This document shows positions 15,938 to 24,078 of a DNA stretch of 32,751 nt, one piece after another. The notes below the pieces were generated by a model. It saw only the letters and a program-made list of their open reading frames with translations. It was not told the origin of the DNA and did not search any database. Location: positions 1 to 32,751 of the forward strand of contig JAYYEI010000027.1 of NCBI GenBank assembly GCA_036159995.1, written 5' to 3'. Positions within the stretch are counted from its first letter, which is position 1; every line of letters begins with the position of its first letter. This stretch comes from UBA8752 sp036159995. GTDB lineage: Bacteria > Bacteroidota > Bacteroidia > Flavobacteriales_D > Sanyastnellaceae. The translations under genes and the position numbers were made by a program.

Positions 15938-18019
15938 ATGGTTGAATCCCCCATGGAATCGAAATCCCCGGAATCCCAAAAGTCTGGCCGCCCCAACTTC
16001 AACTTCTACTGGGTCTACGCAGGAATCGGCGCGTTGCTCATCGCCATGATCCTGAGCGGATCCCACCCAACCGCAGGAAGCATCAGTTTCCAGCAATTGG
16101 TGCGCAAGGCGGAATCCGGCGAGTTCCGGAAGCTGAGCCACAACGGAATGGTGGTCGAGGCGTGGTATACCGATGCCGCCCGAGACTCCATCATGAAGGA
16201 CCGGAAGGACGGGCCAATGGGGGGTGGATTCCTGCAAGGGGCAGACCTCGTGGTGGAAATTCCGCCGTCCGAAAAGAACATTGACCGGCTCGATCAGCTC
16301 GCTGCGGATGGAGTCGTGGCCGTGACCTATGAGCGTCCCAACGAATGGGGGCAGCAGCTCGTCTTCTACATCATCGTCCTGGCCTTGATGGTGGGGGTGT
16401 GGATGGTCCTCATGCGTCGCCTCGGCGGCGGTGGAGCCGGTGGTAGCCAAATCTTCAACGTGGGCAAATCCAAGGCCCAGCTCTTCGACAAGGAGAATTC
16501 GACTCAGGTCAACTTCAAGGATGTGGCCGGATTGGACGGTGCCAAGGAGGAGCTCGGCGAAATCGTGGAATTCCTGAAGAATCCTGGCAAGTACACGGAC
16601 CTCGGGGCCAAGATTCCCAAGGGCGCCCTGCTGGTCGGCCCTCCGGGAACCGGAAAGACGCTGTTGGCCAAGGCGGTGGCGGGGGAGGCCAAGGTGCCGT
16701 TCTTTTCGCTCAGCGGTTCGGACTTCGTGGAGATGTTCGTGGGGGTCGGTGCCAGCCGGGTCCGGGACCTGTTCAAGCAGGCCAAGGAGAAGAGCCCGTG
16801 CATCGTGTTCATCGACGAGATCGACGCTGTGGGCCGAGCCCGAGGCAAGAACGCCAGCATCGGATCCAACGACGAGCGCGAGAACACGCTCAACCAACTC
16901 CTCACCGAGATGGATGGTTTCGGCACCAACAGCGGGGTCATCATCCTTGCCGCCACCAACCGGGCGGACATTCTGGACAGCGCCCTCATGCGGGCTGGCC
17001 GATTCGACCGTCAGATCTATGTGGACATGCCCGACCTCAAGGAGCGGGAGGCCATCTTCGAGGTGCACTTGCGCCCACTCAAGACGGACGACACGATTGA
17101 TGTGGACTTCCTGTCCCGCCAGACGCCCGGCTTCAGTGGAGCAGACATCGCCAACATCTGCAACGAGGCGGCTTTGATCGCCGCCCGCCGGGATGCCGAG
17201 AAAGTGGGCAAGCAGGACTTCCTGGACGCCGTGGACCGCGTGGTCGGCGGACTCGAGAAGAAGAACAAGCTCATCACGGAAGAGGAGAAGCGGACCATTG
17301 CCTTCCACGAGGCGGGTCACGCGACTGTGAGCTGGATGCTCGAGCACGCCTCGCCGCTTGTCAAGGTGACCATTGTGCCGCGGGGCCAGTCCCTTGGTGC
17401 GGCCTGGTATCTGCCGGAGGAGCGCCACATCACCACGACGGAGCAAATCTTCGATGAGATGTGTGCCGCGCTGGGTGGCCGTGCTGCGGAGGAATTGACC
17501 TTCGGCAAGATTTCCACCGGTGCCTTGAGCGACCTGGAGAAGGTCACCAAGCAAGCCTATGCCATGGTCAGTGTCTACGGCCTGAACAAGCGCATCGGCA
17601 ACCGGAGTTTCTACGACCCCCGCGCTGAGGCGACGTTCACCAAGCCGTACAGCGAGGAGACCGCGCGCATCATCGACGAAGAGGCTGGGGCCATCATCGA
17701 GCGCGCCTACGCCAAAGCCCGTGAAATTCTCGAGACCCACAAGGACAAACTGACCGCTTTGGCCGAGCGTCTGCTCGAGCGGGAGGTCATCTTCAAGGAA
17801 GACCTCGTCGATTTGCTCGGCGAGCGCCAGTGGGAGTCCAAGACCCTCGATGCCGTTCCGGAGGCGCCGTCTGCAGAATCGGTGAAGGAAGGGGAGGAGG
17901 CCGTAAAACCGACCGCTGAGAAGGCCGCGCCATCCGAGGGCTCGAAGGGACAGGCTGAACCGGATGCAGATGCGCCTGCCGATGGTGGCGAGTCCGCCGC
18001 GGATGAAAGCGCAGCCTGA
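15938..18019 (+). CDS. ftsH: ATP-dependent zinc metalloprotease FtsH
   Basis: FtsH is a membrane-anchored hexameric AAA+ protease that extracts and degrades membrane and short-lived cytosolic proteins. From ATG 15938 it has 693 residues; ATG 15953 (MESKSPESQ) is equally possible. Order: TM helix 23-40, periplasmic domain about 45-138, TM helix 141-160, AAA domain with Walker A GPPGTGKT (234-241), Walker B IVFIDEID (289-296), the pore-loop FVEMFVGVGASRVRD, arginine-finger region RAGRFDR, then the protease domain with zinc motif HEAGH (457-461) and the later Asp in LSDLEKVT. The C-terminus carries a 55-residue Glu/Ala/Pro-rich tail, not needed for catalysis. DUF2007 follows with no gap. Confidence 0.97.
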   Translation: MVESPMESKSPESQKSGRPNFNFYWVYAGIGALLIAMILSGSHPTAGSISFQQLVRKAESGEFRKLSHNGMVVEAWYTDAARDSIMKDRKDGPMGGGFLQGADLVVEIPPSEKNIDRLDQLAADGVVAVTYERPNEWGQQLVFYIIVLALMVGVWMVLMRRLGGGGAGGSQIFNVGKSKAQLFDKENSTQVNFKDVAGLDGAKEELGEIVEFLKNPGKYTDLGAKIPKGALLVGPPGTGKTLLAKAVAGEAKVPFFSLSGSDFVEMFVGVGASRVRDLFKQAKEKSPCIVFIDEIDAVGRARGKNASIGSNDERENTLNQLLTEMDGFGTNSGVIILAATNRADILDSALMRAGRFDRQIYVDMPDLKEREAIFEVHLRPLKTDDTIDVDFLSRQTPGFSGADIANICNEAALIAARRDAEKVGKQDFLDAVDRVVGGLEKKNKLITEEEKRTIAFHEAGHATVSWMLEHASPLVKVTIVPRGQSLGAAWYLPEERHITTTEQIFDEMCAALGGRAAEELTFGKISTGALSDLEKVTKQAYAMVSVYGLNKRIGNRSFYDPRAEATFTKPYSEETARIIDEEAGAIIERAYAKAREILETHKDKLTALAERLLEREVIFKEDLVDLLGERQWESKTLDAVPEAPSAESVKEGEEAVKPTAEKAAPSEGSKGQAEPDADAPADGGESAADESAA

Positions 18020-18226
18020 ATGGAGGGCTGGGTCCGCCTTTTGACCGAGTCGCAGTCGTTTCGCGCTGAACTCCTGAAGAATGCCCTCGAGGGGGTGGGC
18101 ATCCCGGCGGTGCTCCTCAACCAGAAGGACAGCAGCTATGGATTCGGAGAGCTGGTGCTCTGGGTGCCCGAACAGGAGGTCGAGCGCGCTCGGGCCGCCC
18201 TTGGACTGGCTCCGGAACCGTCCTGA
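18020..18226 (+). CDS. DUF2007 small protein
   Basis: A 68-residue product with ATG 18020 directly after the ftsH stop; its stop overlaps the cdsA start (TGATG). MEGWVRLLTESQSFRAELLKNALEGVGIPAVLLNQKD matches the DUF2007 pattern (a ferredoxin-like small domain, annotated as putative signal-transducing protein). The fold is a helix after the first strand, then GFGELVLWVPEQEVERARAALG. Its tight fit between ftsH and cdsA suggests co-translation; its role is unknown. Confidence 0.85.
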   Translation: MEGWVRLLTESQSFRAELLKNALEGVGIPAVLLNQKDSSYGFGELVLWVPEQEVERARAALGLAPEPS

Positions 18227-18888
18227 TGCGCAGCGAGTTCTTCATCCGCGCCATGACGGGGGCCGTGTTGGTCTCGGCGATTGTGGCGTCCATCCTCGGC
18301 GGCCTGTGGACGTGGTCGGTCCTGCTGGCCATCCTGTTTTACGTGGGGTGTCAGGAGGCCAGGAAGGCCCTCAAGGCGGCCGATCCCGAACAGTCCTCGG
18401 CAGAAGTGTACCTGAAGGGCATGGTCATGGTGGCCTTGCCGGTGGCGGGCCTGTTTTTCATCGGTTGGCGCGGCCAGGCCTATGACGCCGCCCTGCCGCT
18501 GGGCTGGTTTGTGCTGCTGTGGACCAACGATACGGCGGCCTATCTCATCGGCCGCAGGTTCGGCCGCCACAGGCTGGCCCCTTCCATTTCACCGGGCAAG
18601 ACCTGGGAAGGATGGGCCGGTGGGGCGATGGCCACGTTGGCAGTGGCCTATGGCCTGCTGGGCGTGTCGCAGGGTGTGGCGGGCCTGACGGCGGGGCAAT
18701 GGGCTGTCCTCGGAGCCGTGGTGTCGGTCTTCGGGCCGATGGGGGACCTGCTCGAGAGCGCGCTGAAGCGCCAGGCGGGCATCAAGGATTCCGGAACAAT
18801 CCTGCCCGGACACGGCGGCGTGCTCGACCGGTTCGATTCCCATTTTATTTCTGCCCCCATCGCGGCCATTCTGCTTCAGCTTTTCTGA
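18226..18888 (+). CDS. cdsA: phosphatidate cytidylyltransferase
   Basis: CdsA makes CDP-diacylglycerol from phosphatidate and CTP, the branch point of phospholipid synthesis, in the inner membrane. At 220 residues it is short for the family, which usually has about 270, so some N-terminal membrane helices are missing. The complete C-terminal signature is at 178-202: SALKRQ, then GIKDSG, then LPGHGGVLDR. Further conserved stretches are NDTAAYLIGRRFGRH (101-115) and PSISPGKTWEG (119-129). The start overlaps the DUF2007 stop by one base. Psd follows 10 bases later, giving CDP-DAG and PE synthesis in one operon, but phosphatidylserine synthase is not here. Confidence 0.93.
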   Translation: MRSEFFIRAMTGAVLVSAIVASILGGLWTWSVLLAILFYVGCQEARKALKAADPEQSSAEVYLKGMVMVALPVAGLFFIGWRGQAYDAALPLGWFVLLWTNDTAAYLIGRRFGRHRLAPSISPGKTWEGWAGGAMATLAVAYGLLGVSQGVAGLTAGQWAVLGAVVSVFGPMGDLLESALKRQAGIKDSGTILPGHGGVLDRFDSHFISAPIAAILLQLF

Positions 18889-18898
18889 TTTTCGCGCC

Positions 18899-19564
18899 AT
18901 GTACATCCACCCCGCGGGATACCGCGTGATCCTCGTCTTCCTCATCCTAGTCATCGCCCTGGCGGTGCTGGTCCACCAGATTCCCCAGATCCCCTCTTGG
19001 TTGGAGTGGGGCGCGCGGGGTGCCCTGCTGATTCTGTTCTGTCTGGTGTTGTGGTTCTTCCGGATTCCGCCCCGCCCATTCAGTGCCGCGCCCAACGAGG
19101 TCACCGCTGTGAGCGATGGCAAGGTGGTGTTGGTCGAAGAGGTGGACGAACCCGAGGTGATTGGGGGCAAGGCCATCAAGGTCTGCGTCTTCCTCAGCAT
19201 TTTCGATGTGCATTGCCAATGGGCCCCGGTGGGCGGGACCCTCGAGTATTTCAAATACCATCCGGGGGAATACCTCGTGGCGTGGCACGAGAAGTCCTCC
19301 ACGCTCAACGAGCGCACCACCTTCGGACAGCGCACGCCATATGGAATGGTGGTCTGGCGTCAGATTGCCGGAGCCGTGGCCCGGCGCATCCGCTGGTTCG
19401 TGGAGGAGGGTCAGGAGATGGAGCACGGCCAGGAGGCGGGCTTCATCCTGTTCGGGTCCCGGATTGACTTCTATCTGCCCTTGGATGCGGAGGTGCTCGT
19501 CCAGCCGGGAGACCGGGTCGTGGCCCGCAGCACGGTGGTGGCGAGGTTGCCTGAGGTGCCTTAA
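18899..19564 (+). CDS. psd: phosphatidylserine decarboxylase (PSD-A type, short form)
   Basis: Psd decarboxylates phosphatidylserine to phosphatidylethanolamine and cuts itself to form the pyruvoyl group. The product is 221 residues, the short membrane-anchored form, with hydrophobic stretches at about 9-26 and 41-54. The self-cleavage site is FGSRID (185-190), cut before Ser187. SIFDVHCQWAPVGG (100-113) holds the conserved VH pair, but the usual VHxNR reads VHCQW here, an uncommon variant. KSSTLNERTTFG also fits. It follows cdsA by 10 bases. Confidence 0.92.
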   Translation: MYIHPAGYRVILVFLILVIALAVLVHQIPQIPSWLEWGARGALLILFCLVLWFFRIPPRPFSAAPNEVTAVSDGKVVLVEEVDEPEVIGGKAIKVCVFLSIFDVHCQWAPVGGTLEYFKYHPGEYLVAWHEKSSTLNERTTFGQRTPYGMVVWRQIAGAVARRIRWFVEEGQEMEHGQEAGFILFGSRIDFYLPLDAEVLVQPGDRVVARSTVVARLPEVP

Positions 19565-19609
19565 CTTCCCCGGTTCACGGACAGACCTGGTCCGAACACC
19601 TGAACCACA

Positions 19610-21520
19610 ATGCGCTACGCGATTCTTTCCCTGGTTGCCCTGATGGCGACCTCCTTGGCCGTCCAGGCCCAATTCATTCCGCTCTCCGACGCCCAGAAGG
19701 TGTCGGCTCCGCTGCCTACGGTCGACATGACCGGCGAGGAGATCATTCCTTACCAGCCGCTCACCGGCCAGAACGTCGGGGACATCGACCACCTGCAGTT
19801 GCGGGACATGGTCATTCAGCGTCAGATCATCGGTCTGACCCAATATGACCTTCAGTCCAACTACGCGGTCGACGACCGGGTGTACAGCTCCGGCAACGGC
19901 ATCAGCGCCGGCTGGATCCAGTCCCTCGAGACGTCGCCCTTCAGCGACCGGGGCACGGGTTACAACTACAAGGCCCCGGGTCCGGACATGGACTGGGGGG
20001 AGATTCCCTACGACCGCATCGAGGACGTCCGCATCGGCTGGCCGTCCCTCGGCCACCTGGCCAATGGTTCCGAGTTCGCCTTGAGCCACGGCAGCACGGG
20101 AGGCCTCGTTTTTGCCACCCGTGACGCAGTGGGATCCGGCGCTTGGACCACCAACACGCTGCCCGCCCTGCCGGATGAGTCCGGAAACGACATCTGGCAC
20201 CTCTGGCCCCGCGCCACCGTGGGCGGTGCCGACGGCAACACCATCCACGCCATCTGCATCACCGCACCGGAGGGCAATGGCGGTGTCCTCTACAATGGAC
20301 AAGACGGAGCCTTGATCTACATGCGGTCCACGGACGGCGGTGCGAACTGGGACATGCAGACGTTTGCCGAGCTCGACACGTCCGCCTTCGCCGGTGGTTT
20401 CGTGGCCGACTCCTACGCCATCCACGCCGAGGGTGAGACGGTCGCCTTTGCGGTGTTCAACGGCTTCTACGACACGTTCGCCATGATCTCCGAGGACAAC
20501 GGAGCCACCTGGAGCTACGAGGCCATCGTCGACTTCCCGGTCGACAACTACGTGCTCGACTCCGGCGCCCTGCTCGACACCACCATCGCCGATGCGGTGG
20601 ACGCCAGCGGTAACGCCATGTTCTTCAATGCCGACCGTGCCGGTGATGTCCTCGTCGATGAGGCGGGCGGTGTGCACGTGTTCTTCGGGGCGATGTTCTA
20701 CGCGGACAGCGACACCACCGATGGCACGTCCAGCTACTACCCGTACACGAATGGTCTGGAGTACTGGCGCAACGACATGGGCCCGGACACCACGGTGACG
20801 ATTGCCTACGCCTACGACATCGACGGCAGCGGCACGCTGGACTTCGAGGACGAGATCGCCGGCTATTTCGTGGGCATTTCCTCCCAAGCATCCGCCGGAC
20901 AGGTGGTCGAGTCCAACACGATCGTGGTGGCCTACAGCGCCCTGATGGAGAACTTCTCGACGGGGGTCCAGAACTACCGCCACTGCTACGTGGTCCACTC
21001 CACCGACCTCGGTGAGACTTGGAACAGCGAGACGGCCTGTGACGTGACCCCGGACCTCGATTTCGACCTGATCGAGGCGGTCTACCCCTGCATTCCGCCG
21101 CGCATTTCTGGTGGGGAGTTGAACCTGACCTACCAGCGTGACTTCGAGCCCGGATTGCACGTCCGTGGTGACGAGGATCCGATTGACATCAACGACATCG
21201 TGGGCCTCTCCATGATGGTCGAGGACCTCGACGACTGCGCCGACGTGGAGTTCGAGGACTTCGTGGGCATCGGTGAGATTGCCGAGGTCGGCTTCGGCCT
21301 GTTCCCGAACCCGGCCGATGCCGTGGTCGAGGTGGTGCTGGATGAGCTCCTGATTGGAGCTGAGGTCCGCATCCGGGACCTCGGTGGCCGACTGGTCCGC
21401 TTCGAGCGGGTCCAGGGCCGCATTGCCCGCATGGATGTATCGAACCTGACCCCGGGTGTCTACACGGTGGAGGTCAGCGGCTCCGGTGCACGAAGCATCG
21501 AGCGCCTCTCCATCCGCTGA
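19610..21520 (+). CDS. T9SS-exported protein with Asp-box (sialidase-like) repeats
   Basis: This 636-residue protein has a signal peptide (residues 1-20, SLAVQA then Q). It carries three Asp boxes, STDGGANW (240-247), SEDNGATW (294-301) and STDLGETW (464-471), the beta-propeller turn motif of sialidases and related proteins. An EF-hand-like calcium loop lies at 403-414 (DIDGSGTLDFED), with Asp, Asp, Ser, Thr, Asp and Asp at the expected ligand positions. The last 76 residues (561-636: FGLFPNPADAVVEV, then GVYTVEVSGSG) are a type A T9SS sorting domain, so it is exported across the outer membrane and attached to the surface. No catalytic Arg triad or Tyr can be assigned, so it is probably a structural or binding propeller. 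It ends on the TGATG that starts cinA. Confidence 0.88.
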   Translation: MRYAILSLVALMATSLAVQAQFIPLSDAQKVSAPLPTVDMTGEEIIPYQPLTGQNVGDIDHLQLRDMVIQRQIIGLTQYDLQSNYAVDDRVYSSGNGISAGWIQSLETSPFSDRGTGYNYKAPGPDMDWGEIPYDRIEDVRIGWPSLGHLANGSEFALSHGSTGGLVFATRDAVGSGAWTTNTLPALPDESGNDIWHLWPRATVGGADGNTIHAICITAPEGNGGVLYNGQDGALIYMRSTDGGANWDMQTFAELDTSAFAGGFVADSYAIHAEGETVAFAVFNGFYDTFAMISEDNGATWSYEAIVDFPVDNYVLDSGALLDTTIADAVDASGNAMFFNADRAGDVLVDEAGGVHVFFGAMFYADSDTTDGTSSYYPYTNGLEYWRNDMGPDTTVTIAYAYDIDGSGTLDFEDEIAGYFVGISSQASAGQVVESNTIVVAYSALMENFSTGVQNYRHCYVVHSTDLGETWNSETACDVTPDLDFDLIEAVYPCIPPRISGGELNLTYQRDFEPGLHVRGDEDPIDINDIVGLSMMVEDLDDCADVEFEDFVGIGEIAEVGFGLFPNPADAVVEVVLDELLIGAEVRIRDLGGRLVRFERVQGRIARMDVSNLTPGVYTVEVSGSGARSIERLSIR

Positions 21521-22830
21521 TGGCCGGCTCATCCGGGCGGCTGGAGGTCGAGGTGGTCTCGATCGGGGATGAACTCCTGATTGGTCAGACCGTCAACACC
21601 AACGCCGCCTGGATGGGCCGCGCCCTCGAGGCGGAGGGATGGCACGTGGGCCGGTGCCAGGTCATTCCGGATACTCGGGAGGCCATTCTCGAGGCCCTGC
21701 GCGGAGCGGAAGCCCGCGCGGAACTCGTCCTCTTGACGGGCGGCCTCGGGCCGACCCGGGACGACATCACCAAACACGTGCTCTGCGAGCACAACGGGAC
21801 CGAATTGGTCCGCCACTCCGACATCGAAGACCGCATCGTCGCCTGGTTTGGCCGACGTGGCCGCGAGGTCCTGCAGGTCAACCGCGACCAGGCCCTGTTG
21901 CCGGCTGCCTGCACGGCCCTGGACAATCCATTGGGCACGGCCAGTGGCATGTGGTTTGATCGGGAAGGCGGGGTGACCGTGTCCATGCCAGGCGTGCCGT
22001 ACGAGATGGAGCACATCATGATCCATGGGGTCATTCCCGGCATGCGCAATCGTCTGGCGAAGGCCGGCCGGCAACCTGAGCGGGGGCACCGCTCCATCCT
22101 GACCATGGGCACGGGCGAGAGCCAGTTGGCGGCCCGCATCGAGGATCTCGAAACCCGATGGGAAGGGGAGGGCATCAAGCTGGCCTACCTGCCCAGCCCG
22201 GGCAGCGTGCGCTTGCGCTTGACCGCGGAGGGGACCGCCACGGCCGGACTGGATGCCGCCCGGGGCGACCTCGTGGACCGGCTGAGTGAGTGGGTGGTGT
22301 CCGAGGAAGGACTCACCGTCGAACAGGAACTCGCTCGCTTGATGACCGGTCAGGGTTGGACCCTGGCCGTGGCTGAAAGCTGCACCGGGGGCGGCCTCGG
22401 GGCGGCCTTGGTGGCGGCGCCGGGAGCCAGTGCGTATTTCCTCGGTGGGGTGCAGGCCTATGCCAATTCGGCCAAGGTGGGCCTGCTCGGTGTGTCGGAG
22501 GCCGATCTGGCCGCCCATGGTGCCGTGTCCGAGCCGGTGGCCCGTGCCATGGCCGAGGGCGCGCGCTCGAGACTGGGCGCCGATTTCGGGGTGGGCATCA
22601 CCGGCATTGCAGGGCCGGATGGAGGGACCGCCGAAAAGCCCGTGGGCACGGTGTTCATTGCCTGCGCCGGACCGGGGGGGACCCGCTGCGTGGGGCACCG
22701 ATTCGGCCGCGATCGGGCGCGAAATCTGGGCATGACCATTCGCTCGGCGTGTGCGCTTGCCCTTGAGGAGGGGAGGACTTTGCGGGCGGATGCGGCTTCT
22801 GCATCAGAAGGGGTTGCGGATTCGCACTGA
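21520..22830 (+). CDS. cinA: CinA-family protein (molybdopterin-like domain plus NMN amidohydrolase)
   Basis: The ATG at 21520 shares one base with the previous stop; 436 residues. The N-terminal half is the MoaB/MogA-like domain: EVVSIGDELLIGQTVNTN (11-28) and TGGLGPTRDDIT (73-84). The C-terminal half has the PncC amidohydrolase motifs: VAESCTGGGLG (about 283), GGVQAYANSAK, GAVSEPVA, GITGIAGPDGGTAEKPVGT. PncC converts nicotinamide mononucleotide to nicotinate mononucleotide in NAD salvage; the first domain acts on ADP-ribose in some relatives. The name reflects old links to competence, which I cannot infer here. The rpmB promoter-like site lies in the last codons and just after them. Confidence 0.93.
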   Translation: MAGSSGRLEVEVVSIGDELLIGQTVNTNAAWMGRALEAEGWHVGRCQVIPDTREAILEALRGAEARAELVLLTGGLGPTRDDITKHVLCEHNGTELVRHSDIEDRIVAWFGRRGREVLQVNRDQALLPAACTALDNPLGTASGMWFDREGGVTVSMPGVPYEMEHIMIHGVIPGMRNRLAKAGRQPERGHRSILTMGTGESQLAARIEDLETRWEGEGIKLAYLPSPGSVRLRLTAEGTATAGLDAARGDLVDRLSEWVVSEEGLTVEQELARLMTGQGWTLAVAESCTGGGLGAALVAAPGASAYFLGGVQAYANSAKVGLLGVSEADLAAHGAVSEPVARAMAEGARSRLGADFGVGITGIAGPDGGTAEKPVGTVFIACAGPGGTRCVGHRFGRDRARNLGMTIRSACALALEEGRTLRADAASASEGVADSH

Positions 22831-22844
22831 AAAGCGCACCTTTG
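22814..22844 (+). promoter_or_regulatory. promoter-like site of rpmB (TTG-N20-CACCTTTG)
   Basis: A TTG at 22814-22816 lies exactly 20 bases before CACCTTTG at 22837-22844, which matches TAnnTTTG at 5 of 6 fixed bases. This is the expected Bacteroidota arrangement of -33 TTG and -7 motif. The TTG part sits in the end of cinA. Transcription should begin about 22850-22852, inside the following palindrome. Confidence 0.6.
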
Positions 22845-22847
22845 CAC

Positions 22848-22864
22848 TCCCGAAATTTTCGGGA
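22848..22864. repeat. 8-base inverted repeat at the presumed rpmB transcript start
   Basis: TCCCGAAATTTTCGGGA has arms TCCCGAAA and TTTCGGGA around one T. As RNA it could fold into a 7-base-pair stem with a 3-base loop. It begins 4 bases after the -7 motif and ends 30 bases before the rpmB ATG. It could be an operator, an RNA structure or a site for ribosomal protein control. Confidence 0.75.
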
Positions 22865-22894
22865 ATTGGATACGAACCACGGAAAGCACTCCCC

Positions 22895-23137
22895 ATGAGC
22901 CGCATTTGCCAGTTGACCGGTAAGAAAGTGATGGTCGGAAACAACGTTTCCCACTCCAACCGCCGCACGAAGCGCCGTTTCTACCCCAACCTGTTCAAGA
23001 AGCGCTTCTTCATTCCTGAGGAGGACCGTTGGATCACCTTGCGCGTCAGTGCCTCCGGGATGCGCAACATTAACCGCCTTGGCGTCCTCGGCGCCATTGC
23101 CAAGGCCAAGGAGAAGGGCACCTGGACGGAGGCTTGA
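22895..23137 (+). CDS. rpmB: 50S ribosomal protein L28
   Basis: An 80-residue protein from ATG 22895. The opening MSRICQLTGKKVMVGNNVSH and the following RRTKRRFYPNL are diagnostic of L28; FFIPEEDRWITLRVSASGMRN completes the family pattern. The frame stays open upstream of 22895 but reads as noise there. A strong terminator follows 20 bases after the stop. rpmG (L33) and the small DUF4295 gene, often next to rpmB in Bacteroidota, are not found here. Confidence 0.96.
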   Translation: MSRICQLTGKKVMVGNNVSHSNRRTKRRFYPNLFKKRFFIPEEDRWITLRVSASGMRNINRLGVLGAIAKAKEKGTWTEA

Positions 23138-23157
23138 CCCCTTCGTGACCGCCCATG

Positions 23158-23186
23158 AAAAGCCCCGCCATTGAGCGGGGCTTTTT
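23158..23186. terminator. bidirectional intrinsic terminator
   Basis: AAAAGCCCCGC (23158-23168) pairs with GCGGGGCTTTT (23175-23185) across a 6-base loop, followed by TTTTT ending at 23186. The reverse strand has TTTT after the stem too. It separates rpmB from the convergent prohibitin-like gene. Confidence 0.95.
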
Positions 23187-23207
23187 CGTGCCGTTTGAAT
23201 TCGGCGA

Positions 23208-24032
23208 TCAGTTGTTGCCGAGGATGATGGGCAGGCCGTCGTCTCCGCTTCCGACCACAACCACCTTGCTGTTGGGGCTCTCGGCCAGCTTTTGGGTGGC
23301 TTCGATGCCTTTCCAGCGGAGGAGCTCATCCGAGATGCCCTCGGAGACGATTTCCTGGAAGTCCCGGATGCCTTCGGCCTCGATGCGCTTGCGCTGGGCC
23401 TCCTTGGTCTCCTTCTCGAGGCGGAATTCGTACTCGAGCGATTCCTGTTCCTGCTGGAGCTTTCGCTCGATGGCCTCCTCCAGGGTCTGGGGCAGGCGGA
23501 TGTTGCGGATGAGCACGTCGTTGAGCTGAATATAGTTGGAGACGAGCTTCTCCCGGAGCCGGTCTTGGATTTCGATCTGGATTTCCTCCCGCTTGGAGGT
23601 GTTGATCTCTTCGGGAAGGTATTTGGCAAACACCTCACGGGAGACGGACCGCATGGCGGGCACGATGACGGCGTCCTCGTATCCTCGGCCCCGTTCGATT
23701 TCGAGGGCGCCGAGGGCGTCGTAGACCGGCTGGTGGAAGACGGTCATGTCCAGTTGGATCTTGAGCAGGTTGGAAGAGAGGACGTCGAGCTTCTGCTGCA
23801 CTTCCTTTTGCCGGACCTCGTACGTTACGATACGGTCCCAAGGTGCCTTGACATGGAAGCCTTGGTCGACGGGGCTTTCCGCCGGGTTGATTCCGCCAGA
23901 GAAGGTGCGGAAGATCAAGCCGGCATGGCCGGAAGGAATGGTGTAGGTCAATGAGGACCAGCTGATGAGCAGGCCGACGAAGAGGGCAGAGCCCACCGCC
24001 AGCAGACGGAGTGAGCGGTTAGAGGTGTTCAT
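23208..24032 (-). CDS. prohibitin-like SPFH membrane protein
   Basis: The ATG at 24032 gives 274 residues. An N-terminal hydrophobic segment (about 9-27, LLAVGSALFVGLLISWSSL) is followed by the SPFH/band-7 domain (TIPSGHAGLIFRTFSG, GFHVKAPWDRIVTYEVRQKEV, LDMTVFHQPVY) and a Glu/Arg-rich coiled coil (about 190-235, LEEAIERKLQQEQESLEYEF). This is the prohibitin pattern: ring-forming scaffold proteins of the membrane, often linked to FtsH and membrane protein quality control. An ftsH gene is about 5 kb away but in another transcription unit. Its 46-base upstream gap has no clear promoter. Confidence 0.9.
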   Translation of the reverse strand: MNTSNRSLRLLAVGSALFVGLLISWSSLTYTIPSGHAGLIFRTFSGGINPAESPVDQGFHVKAPWDRIVTYEVRQKEVQQKLDVLSSNLLKIQLDMTVFHQPVYDALGALEIERGRGYEDAVIVPAMRSVSREVFAKYLPEEINTSKREEIQIEIQDRLREKLVSNYIQLNDVLIRNIRLPQTLEEAIERKLQQEQESLEYEFRLEKETKEAQRKRIEAEGIRDFQEIVSEGISDELLRWKGIEATQKLAESPNSKVVVVGSGDDGLPIILGNN

Positions 24033-24078
24033 GCATCTAAACTACGCGTGTCCGGCAGCCGCACGGGGGATTTGTGAT

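Noticed and set aside
15419..17740. Minus-strand open frame that continues the barrel gene upstream for over 2 kb
   Set aside because: It lies opposite ftsH, whose motifs are complete; the reading is an antisense shadow. The barrel gene's signal peptide marks the start at 15418.
18947..21532. 861-codon minus-strand frame opposite psd and the T9SS protein
   Set aside because: The plus-strand genes have clear family motifs; the frame is a product of GC-rich codons.
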